From Amycolatopsis anabasis (GTDB lineage: Bacteria; Actinomycetota; Actinomycetes; Mycobacteriales; Pseudonocardiaceae): a stretch of DNA of 64,000 bases. Positions 58,836 through 64,000 of the stretch are shown here, piece by piece. Within the stretch, counting starts at the first letter, position 1. Every line of letters begins with the position of its first letter. The stretch covers positions 89,003-153,002 of the forward strand of contig NZ_VTHK01000021.1 in NCBI RefSeq assembly GCF_009765355.1, given 5' to 3'. A program made the position numbers and the translations under genes. A model generated the notes under the pieces. That model did no database searches and was not told the DNA's origin. It was given only the letters and a program-made list of their open reading frames with translations.

Positions 58836-59351
58836 CCGCGCGGCACGCATCAGCTCGCCGAGTTTCTCGCCCCAGCCACGGGCCCGGTTCAGCTCGCCGG
58901 TCAGCAGTTCGCCCGGGGCCGATCCGCCGTCGACGAAGAAGCTCTCCGGTTCGGTGACCAGGTGGATCCCGTTGTGGCGCAACAGCTTGGCCGCGCCGCG
59001 CGCGGCCGACCCCACGAGCCACGAAGCCGCCTTGACCCGGGTGTCGAACACTGCGATACCAGCGGGTGTGCAGGAGAACTCCTCGAGCCACTCGCGGATT
59101 CCCCGGCGCCGGGATCGCACCGCGCCGTTCACCTGCCGCGCCGCATCCGCGCGCGTCGCTTTCCGGCTCATCCCGTGCGCGTGGGTCGGCCCGCCGATCA
59201 CCAGCAAGTCCACCCCACCGTTCAGATCGCCCGGCGCGTTGTCCACATTGGATATCTCGACTTCGGCGAAGGGCGACAACCCCTCGGCGATCGCGCGGGC
59301 GACAAGTTCGGTGTTGCCGAACATCGATTCGTAGACCACCAATGACCGCAT
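58818..59351 (-). CDS. Flavodoxin-domain protein
   Basis: This 177-residue protein starts RSLVVYESMFGNTELVARAI, the FMN phosphate loop of flavodoxins, and has LLVIGGPTHAHGMSR and IAVFDTRVKAASWLVGSAAR as the ring-binding loops. It may act as an electron carrier or in protoporphyrin/quinone redox. ATG at 59351 gives better spacing from AGGAGG than the GTG one codon earlier; it overlaps the stop of the membrane-protein gene. A link to the hydrogenase is suggested only by position. Confidence 0.75.
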   Translation of the reverse strand: MRSLVVYESMFGNTELVARAIAEGLSPFAEVEISNVDNAPGDLNGGVDLLVIGGPTHAHGMSRKATRADAARQVNGAVRSRRRGIREWLEEFSCTPAGIAVFDTRVKAASWLVGSAARGAAKLLRHNGIHLVTEPESFFVDGGSAPGELLTGELNRARGWGEKLGELMRAARSANAG

Positions 59352-59794
59352 CACGACCTCCTCATCGCGCGGGGGATCCGGGGGAAGTCACGGAGCCCGG
59401 CCACCATCACCGCCAGACCGGCGAACGCGGTGACCGGCTGCATCCAGCTCACCGGGCCGAGAAACCCGAGTTGCACCACGATCCAGCCGAGCAGCAGCGC
59501 GCCGGACAGGGTGGCTGCCATCGCGGTCCATCGGGAGCCCTTCGCGGCGAGTACCGTGGTCGTGGTCATCGGCAGCCCGACGACTACGGCGAGGGCCAGC
59601 CCGGCCAGGGGCTTGCTGCGCCAGGGCAGGTCCGCGTCGATCGCGGTTCCGAAGTCGAGGCCGCCGAAGAGCAGACCCGCCGCGGCGGCGAGCGCGTTCA
59701 CCGCGATGATCCCGGTGCCCGCAGCCAGCCAGGGACGCCTGCGCGTGGTGCGTGGCGGGTTCCGCCAGGCGGTCTTCCAGTCGATTCCGTTCAT
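59351..59794 (-). CDS. Four-helix membrane protein of unknown function
   Basis: This 147-residue protein has a cytoplasmic lead (WKTAWRNPPRTTRRRPWL), then four hydrophobic segments (GIIAVNALAAAAGLLFGG; PLAGLALAVVVGLPMTTTTV; MAATLSGALLLGWIVVQLGF; PVTAFAGLAVMVAGL) and a basic tail (RDFPRIPRAMRRS). No family is recognised. It is cotranslated with the flavodoxin (stop/start overlap) and has a DosR-like site 58 bases upstream, so the pair may form a membrane redox unit. Confidence 0.65.
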   Translation of the reverse strand: MNGIDWKTAWRNPPRTTRRRPWLAAGTGIIAVNALAAAAGLLFGGLDFGTAIDADLPWRSKPLAGLALAVVVGLPMTTTTVLAAKGSRWTAMAATLSGALLLGWIVVQLGFLGPVSWMQPVTAFAGLAVMVAGLRDFPRIPRAMRRS

Positions 59795-59851
59795 GTCTTC
59801 ACGATCCGGGTTCGACCACGACCGGGCTGGGGTCGCCGGTCCCCTTCCCCG

Positions 59852-59865
59852 GGGACCTTGGCCCT
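59852..59865. promoter_or_regulatory. DosR-like operator upstream of the membrane protein/flavodoxin pair
   Basis: GGGACCTTGGCCCT has both half-sites with a three-base spacer. It lies 58 bases before the start at 59794 and directly behind the stop of an upstream gene remnant. Confidence 0.6.
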
Positions 59866-59867
59866 GG

Positions 59868-60031
59868 TCACCGCCGGTCGCCACCCGGTTCGAAGCCCGG
59901 CGCGGCGGCGTTGAAGGTGCGGAACACCCGGCCGATCGCACCGGCTCCAGCGCCAAGGTGGCCGAGTCGTGGGTCTCGATCGTCCGGCGGATCACCCGGT
60001 ACGGCACCGGCACCATCGGGTCGACGCTCAT
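59868..60031 (-). pseudogene. Hydrogenase gamma-subunit (HyhG) N-terminal remnant joined to another gene end
   Basis: From an ATG at 60031, overlapping the cNMP-gene stop (ATGA), 31 codons read PMVPVPYRVIRRTIETHDSA and TLALEPV, the typical start of the FAD/NAD(P)-binding gamma subunit of group 3b hydrogenases. The homology then stops. Shifted frame 59942-59868 reads GAIGRVFRTFNAAAPGFEPG and ends in TGA, apparently the tail of a different gene. A deletion has therefore removed the rest of hyhG, presumably hyhS, and the start of the second gene. Whether the tail belongs to a hydrogenase gene is unknown. Confidence 0.6.
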
Positions 60032-60468
60032 TTCGGGACCCCGTACAAATCGAGGAGTCGCGCCCGGGTCGCGTGCAGTCGCCGCGCGAGCGCCTCGAAC
60101 AGGGCGCGGGTCAGCGCGTAGCCGAACCGCGGATTCTGCCCGGCGAGGGCGTGCAACCGGTCGGTGTCCAGCTCCACCGCGGTCGTCTCCGTCACGGCCA
60201 CCGCACCGAACTCCCAGCGGAACGGCGGCACCAGCCACGACCAGCCCAGCACGTCACCGCCGCCGAGTGTCTGCACCACCACCTGGCCACGCCCCGGAAC
60301 GCTCAGATCGAGCGCGATGTGGCCGGTCCGGATCACCCAGCAGCCTCGTGCGCGCTCGCCGTCGGTGAACAGCCTGGTCCCCGCGTCCAACCGCACCTTT
60401 CGCGCCGCGCGGGAGACGAGCGCACGCTCCTGAGGTCCTAGTCGCCCGAGCACGCCGTCATCGTTCAT
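60028..60468 (-). CDS. Cyclic-nucleotide-binding domain protein without DNA-binding domain
   Basis: This 146-residue protein is a single Crp-type beta-roll: RLFTDGERARGCWVIRTGHI, LGGGDVLGWSWLVPPFRWEF and the terminal helix RLHATRARLLDLYG. It lacks the helix-turn-helix of Crp/Fnr regulators. It is coupled by overlaps to hyhB in front and hyhG behind; similar small cNMP domains accompany actinobacterial group 3b hydrogenases and may gate enzyme activity. Ligand (cAMP or other) not determinable. Confidence 0.8.
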   Translation of the reverse strand: MNDDGVLGRLGPQERALVSRAARKVRLDAGTRLFTDGERARGCWVIRTGHIALDLSVPGRGQVVVQTLGGGDVLGWSWLVPPFRWEFGAVAVTETTAVELDTDRLHALAGQNPRFGYALTRALFEALARRLHATRARLLDLYGVPK

Positions 60469-61571
60469 GGCCGCTCCCCGGCCAGTTTCGCCGCTTCCTC
60501 GGTGATGTCGATCCCGGCCGGGCACCAGGCGATGCACCGCCCGCACCCCACGCAGCCGGAACCGCCGAACTGGTCGTGCCAGGTGCCCAGCTTGTGCGTC
60601 ATCCACTGCCGGTACCGGCTCGCACCGGACGTACGCACACTGCCGCCGTGCAGATAGGAGAAATCCAGCTCGAAACAGGAAGCCCAGTGCTGCCAGCGTT
60701 CCGCGTGCTCCCCGGTGAGATCGGTGACGTCCTCGGTCGTGGTGCAGAAACAGGTCGGGCACACCATCGTGCAGTTCGCGCAGGTCAGACACCGGCTCGC
60801 GACCGCGGCCCACACCGGCGAGTCGTACGAACCCCGCATCAGCGCGGGCAAGCCGTCCGGCATGGTCCGGCGCATCCGTCCCGCCGCCGCGGCGACCTCG
60901 GCACGAGCCGAAGAGATCTCCTCCTCCGCGGCATCGCGGCAGCCGACCCGGGCGAGGATCCGCGCACCCTCCGCAGAGCCGATCTCGACCAGGAACCGAT
61001 GCCCAGCACCGTCGATCCGCTCGGTGAGACTCAGGTCGTACCCCGGCCCTGCCTCCGGACCGGTACCCATCGAAGCGCAGAAGCACACCTCCCCCGGCTC
61101 GGTGCAGTTCGCCGCCACGACGAACAACCCACGACATCTGCGGGCGAACGCTCCGTCCGGATGCCCGCCATCACCGAGCACCCTGCCCAGGACGGCGATC
61201 GAGGCCAGATCGCACCCGCGGACACCGAAGAACGCATACCGGCGTGGTTCGTCGGCCACGGACCGGAATTCGCCGTCGTCGCCAGTCGACCAGAGCTGCC
61301 GACGCGCCGGGTGCAGATACTTCTTCCACGACTGCGGCCCGGCGGAATGCCCGAACACCGCCGCGTCCTCCCGTCGCCGCAGCCGATACCGCCCCGGCGC
61401 GGTGTCCACACCCCAGCCCGCGGGCAACCAGGCCGCCGAGTCCAGCTCCTCCAGCACGATCGCCTCGTCGCGCACGGTCGGACCCACCACCCGGTACCCG
61501 TCCTCGACGAGCACCTCGAACAACCGATCCAAGCCCACCCGATCCAGAACCGCGGCCCGTTCTTCGCTCAT
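60465..61571 (-). CDS. hyhB: Hydrogenase beta subunit (HyhB-like), two [4Fe-4S] clusters
   Basis: This 368-residue iron-sulfur protein of the sulfhydrogenase beta family has a central RYAFFGVRGCDLASIAVLGR, FVVAANCTEPGEVCFCASMG and the cluster motifs RCLTCANCTMVCPTCFC and GCVGCGRCIAWCPAG. It carries electrons between the catalytic subunits and the NAD(P)H-binding gamma subunit. GGAGGTGA lies seven bases before the ATG. Two DosR-like sites lie upstream. Because the gamma gene is broken and the small subunit missing, this electron chain is incomplete as seen here. Confidence 0.88.
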   Translation of the reverse strand: MSEERAAVLDRVGLDRLFEVLVEDGYRVVGPTVRDEAIVLEELDSAAWLPAGWGVDTAPGRYRLRRREDAAVFGHSAGPQSWKKYLHPARRQLWSTGDDGEFRSVADEPRRYAFFGVRGCDLASIAVLGRVLGDGGHPDGAFARRCRGLFVVAANCTEPGEVCFCASMGTGPEAGPGYDLSLTERIDGAGHRFLVEIGSAEGARILARVGCRDAAEEEISSARAEVAAAAGRMRRTMPDGLPALMRGSYDSPVWAAVASRCLTCANCTMVCPTCFCTTTEDVTDLTGEHAERWQHWASCFELDFSYLHGGSVRTSGASRYRQWMTHKLGTWHDQFGGSGCVGCGRCIAWCPAGIDITEEAAKLAGERP

Positions 61572-61628
61572 CGTGGCGTCACCTCCGCATCGGCTCACCA
61601 CTCTGGCCGCCACGCGACCAGCACTCCT

Positions 61629-61704
61629 AGGGCCGAACGTCCCCGCGGGAACCGACCGACTGCCTCACTCCGCGCGGTGGCCGGCTCTGGGGACTTCTGG
61701 CCAT
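61629..61704. promoter_or_regulatory. Two DosR-like operators upstream of hyhB
   Basis: On the minus strand GGGACGTTCGGCCCT (61643-61629) matches the consensus with one change. On the plus strand GGGACTTCTGGCCAT occupies 61690-61704. Paired sites with similar spacing are common at strongly DosR-activated promoters in mycobacteria. Confidence 0.65.
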
Positions 61705-61813
61705 CGGAACGGATGACTTCCAGCCCTGCTGATCCTCGCCCCGGCCGAGCACGGTGGTCCCTAGCGATGCGATTCCGGGTACCGCCGCGAAGCGGATCGG
61801 CGAAATCGCGGAA

Positions 61814-62374
61814 CCGGCGACGACCGGGATCGCGGTGCGGGGCCTGACCTTCGGCTGGGGCGCGCACGCCGAACCGATGGTCCGCGACCTCACTTACGCG
61901 GAACTGGCCGAGCGGACCAACCGGATCGACGACGGGTTCTCCCCGGGCGACGGAATCCACGTCGGCGTGGCCGTGTCGCTGCGCGGCGGCGGGCTGGTCG
62001 CCCTCGCGCTCAAGGACGCGGACCAGCTCTAACCGGCGGAGACCATGCGGCGGCTACGCGACCTGGTGTCCCGGACCCGTTCCGGCAGCCTCCGCTCCTC
62101 GGAACTGACCTCCGCCACGATCACCGTGACCAACCTCGGCGCCACCGGCGCGCGCTTCCTCAACGCCCTGCGCGGGTTCGCCACCGACAACGAACTGGGC
62201 GCACTCGCGCCCGACGAGAACCTGCGTGAAACGCTGGAGTTGGACTCGCTCGACTTCCTGACCTTCATCGAGCGGCTCTCCGCCGGCCTCGGGCAACGCA
62301 TCGACGAGGACGACTACGACCGGCTTGCGACCATCGAATCCGGCATCGCATTCCTGACCAACCACGGAAGGTGA
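61814..62374 (+). pseudogene. Fused remnants: AMP-ligase start, E2 acyltransferase end, acyl carrier protein
   Basis: One reading frame contains three family pieces. DLTYAELAERTNRI is the opening of an AMP-forming acyl ligase. HVGVAVSLRGGGLVALALKD and, after an in-frame TAA at 62030, RRLRDLVSRTRSGSLRSSEL with TITVTNLG belong to the catalytic domain of 2-oxoacid dehydrogenase acyltransferases. LRETLELDSLDFLTFIERLS with DDYDRLATIESGIAFL is an acyl carrier protein with the DSL phosphopantetheine site. Deletions have removed most of all three genes. Such genes occur together in some actinobacterial acyl-transfer clusters, which suggests a collapsed operon. Confidence 0.6.
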
Positions 62375-62485
62375 GATCGGGAAGCCCGAGTGTCGCCTCC
62401 GCTTCGAGATCACCCGGAACGTGATTTGTTCCGGAGCCTGAGCCGGAATGCGAGTCAACGTCAAGCGCTATCACGGAGGCCACCG

Positions 62486-62938
62486 GTGTCCACTGAGAAC
62501 CGTCCCCGAGCAGGAAACCAGACGCGCCCGCTCAACAACGCGATGCGCGCGTCCAACGAATGTGTCCTCAACCCGGTGATGATGCGGCTGGCCGGGCGGC
62601 GGCACTGGTACGCGGCCGCGATCCGGCACACCGGACGCCGCACCGGCAAGGAGTACGCCACGCCGGTCGTGGCGGTTCGGGCCGGGGATGGCTTCATCGT
62701 TCCCCTTCCCTACGGCACGGGGGTCAACTGGCTGCGAGATGTGCTCGCGTCGGGCCTGGCGACCACAAGCTCCGGTTGGCGGACTCCTGAACCCGAAGGC
62801 GCGAGCCCGAACGGTCCGCCGGATGCCTTCCCGACGCGGGGGCCAACGGCCCTTGGCCGACATCTTTGGACCCTGTGCTGGGCCGCGGACCACGCCGATG
62901 CTGGAGGAAGTGGATTCACCTTCTCGGAGGAGCCATGA
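62486..62938 (+). pseudogene. Ddn-like deazaflavin oxidoreductase, truncated
   Basis: From a GTG after GGAGG the first 90 codons match the F420-dependent Ddn/DUF385 family (AIRHTGRRTGKEYATPVVAV, FIVPLPYGTGVNWLRDVLAS). Family similarity stops there, at about position 62758. The following 60 codons are low-complexity and contain two DosR-like operators of the next gene, so they are probably intergenic sequence read through to a chance stop. The strand that normally completes the barrel is missing. It is likely inactive. Confidence 0.55.
62839..62874. promoter_or_regulatory. Two DosR-like operators upstream of the DUF2267 gene
   Basis: GGGGCCAACGGCCCT (62839-62853) and ACATCTTTGGACCCT (62860-62874) lie side by side, 61-96 bases before the DUF2267 start. 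The second resembles the site upstream of the DoxX gene in its right half. Confidence 0.5.
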
Positions 62939-63564
62939 CACACACCGACCCCCTCGCCCCCGCGCAACATTCCGCACACGAATGGCTGTCGGCGATCGCC
63001 AACCGGCTGGGCACCGACGACCACCGCTACACCTACCGATCGCTGCGCGCCTGGCTGCACCTGGTCCGGGACCGCCTCACCGTGGACGCCGCCGCGCATC
63101 TGGCGGCACAACTCCCGGAACTGCTCCGGGGCACCTTCTTCGACGGCTGGAAACCAAGCCGCGTACCGATCCGCTACGACGCCGACGAATTCATCCACCG
63201 CTTCGCCGCCGAAGCAGGCATCGGCTCGGCCGAAGTGCCCATGACCGCCAGCGCGATCTCCGAATCCTTGCGCGAACTGTTCTCGCCGGGCCAACTCGAC
63301 CACGCACTCACGCTTCTCCCGAAACACCTGCGCGACGCACTGACCGACGCGGGAGCGCCCGCACCGGTCCAGGACAAATCCGCCGAGCGACGCCTGTCCG
63401 CACAGGTGCACCAGCTCAAGGGAGAGCTGGGCCTGCTTGCCGACGCGATCGCCACCCTCGCGCGCGGCCTGGAGGAAATCCCGACCGACGAACCCGGCAA
63501 CCGGCGCGGGGCCGAAGCGGCCCGCGCGGTGCACCGGATTCTGCTGGCACGCGAAGCCTCCTGA
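62935..63564 (+). CDS. DUF2267 protein
   Basis: This 209-residue soluble protein has the DUF2267 pattern: HEWLSAIANRLGTDDHRYTY, SLRAWLHLVRDRLTVDAAAH, LAAQLPELLRGTFFDGWKPS and a second half-repeat (FAAEAGIGSAEVPMTASAIS, LRELFSPGQLDHALTLLPKH), followed by a coiled-coil-like C-terminal helix. GGAGGAG lies just before the ATG at 62935. Members often accompany stress genes; function unknown. Confidence 0.75.
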   Translation: MTHTDPLAPAQHSAHEWLSAIANRLGTDDHRYTYRSLRAWLHLVRDRLTVDAAAHLAAQLPELLRGTFFDGWKPSRVPIRYDADEFIHRFAAEAGIGSAEVPMTASAISESLRELFSPGQLDHALTLLPKHLRDALTDAGAPAPVQDKSAERRLSAQVHQLKGELGLLADAIATLARGLEEIPTDEPGNRRGAEAARAVHRILLAREAS

Positions 63565-63598
63565 CGGTCGTGCCGCCGCGACCGGCAGCTGGGAAGGG

Positions 63599-63787
63599 AT
63601 GAGCGCCATGGTTCCCCGGCACGACACCACCGGCGTGGAAAAGTTGTCGCCGCTCGACGCGGCGTTCCTCGCCCTCGAGCAACGGGTTACCCGTGAACAG
63701 ATCCGCGCGGTGGTCGCCGCCATCGCGGGAGGTCGTGAGATGCCCCGCGCCTCGCGGCGGCACTCCTCGAGCGTCCCGCCGTGCTGA
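63599..63787 (+). pseudogene. WS/DGAT (Tgs-like) N-terminal remnant
   Basis: After GGAAGGG an ATG opens MSAMVPRHDTTGVEKLSPLD followed by AAFLALEQ, the conserved start of wax-ester synthase/diacylglycerol acyltransferases such as Tgs1 (Rv3130c), a DosR regulon gene that makes storage lipid. After about 25 codons the sequence changes character and stops at 63787, far short of the usual 450 residues and before the HHxxxDG active site. A deletion has removed the enzyme. Beyond it, 63788-64000 holds no gene I can support. Confidence 0.45.
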
Positions 63788-64000
63788 CCGATGGCAAGTC
63801 TTCAGCTCCCCGTGCCATCGGCCGGCAAGGATCAACACGCCACCGAAAGTCAAGGCGTACAAGGAACGCACAGATAGCCGGTCACGCAGCCACGACAACT
63901 GTCACCACGGTTATACGTTCCGTCCGGCACGGTGCTTCACCGCCGGGGGGTGGGGGCGGGGCATCCGGCGTCACCGGGCCGGGGACGTCGGAGGGCCCCC

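Noticed and set aside
63416..63898. Minus-strand frame starting SWLRDRLSVRSLYALTFGG from a TTG
   Set aside because: The first 30 codons look membrane-like, but there is no ribosome site, a stop lies just upstream, and the rest is antisense to the DUF2267 gene. Too weak to annotate.
1..64000. tRNA, rRNA, riboswitch or intact integrase/transposase genes
   Set aside because: No cloverleaf-like sequence, conserved rRNA block or complete recombinase frame was recognised by eye. A covariance-model scan would be needed to exclude short RNAs.

Overview
The window is GC-rich (about 70%), with GTG/TTG starts, dense ATGA start-stop overlaps and gene families typical of Actinobacteria. LysM and DUF6262 mobile-element debris and an 'SSGV/KRGT'-type repeat point, by inference only, to a Pseudonocardiales-like organism (Amycolatopsis and relatives). 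No rRNA, tRNA, CRISPR array or intact integrase or transposase was found.

Positions 1-3.1 kb are the broken edge of an integrative element: a LysM membrane protein running off the left edge, a C-terminal remnant, a frameshifted DUF6262 gene and an AT-richer operator-like stretch. This debris abuts a sulfate permease gene that has lost its 3' end.

From about 3.1 kb to the right edge, almost every transcription unit belongs to a hypoxia/dormancy regulon of the mycobacterial DosR type. The regulators are present: a DosR-like response regulator (34043-34690) with the DNA-contacting residues conserved, and a DosS-like two-GAF kinase (30446-32152) that keeps the heme-ligand histidine. Familiar regulon families follow: eight universal stress proteins, three CBS-BON proteins, Hsp20, three Acg-type nitroreductases, two Ddn-like proteins (one truncated), CtpF, DUF1918 (Rv0569-like), two Rv1733c-like membrane proteins, an Rv2004c-like kinase, an Rv2625c-like site-2 protease and an Rv3129-like flavin-binding-fold protein. 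Sequences resembling the DosR operator (GGGAC-N3/4-GNCCC-T) lie in nearly every divergent promoter gap.

The metabolic cargo forms an energy and carbon module for life without oxygen. It includes an arginine deiminase operon (permease-arcA-arcB-arcC) coupled to an ADP-forming acyl-CoA synthetase fused to a GNAT domain. A phosphoketolase-acetate kinase operon and a PEP synthase are also present. GAPDH is paired with an archaeal-type bifunctional FBP aldolase/phosphatase. There is a sulfide:quinone-oxidoreductase-like flavoprotein. Parts of a group 3 [NiFe]-hydrogenase (large subunit, protease, beta subunit, HypF-C-D-E) are present, but the small subunit is absent and the gamma subunit is cut to about 31 codons.

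The island also shows decay. sulP, a metal P-type ATPase/hemerythrin gene, a flavohemoglobin, hyhG, an acyltransferase/acyl-carrier gene, a Ddn-like gene and a Tgs-like gene all survive only as fragments made by deletions and frameshifts. Neighbouring regulon genes remain intact and tightly coupled. Long antisense reading frames are GC artefacts and are not listed.
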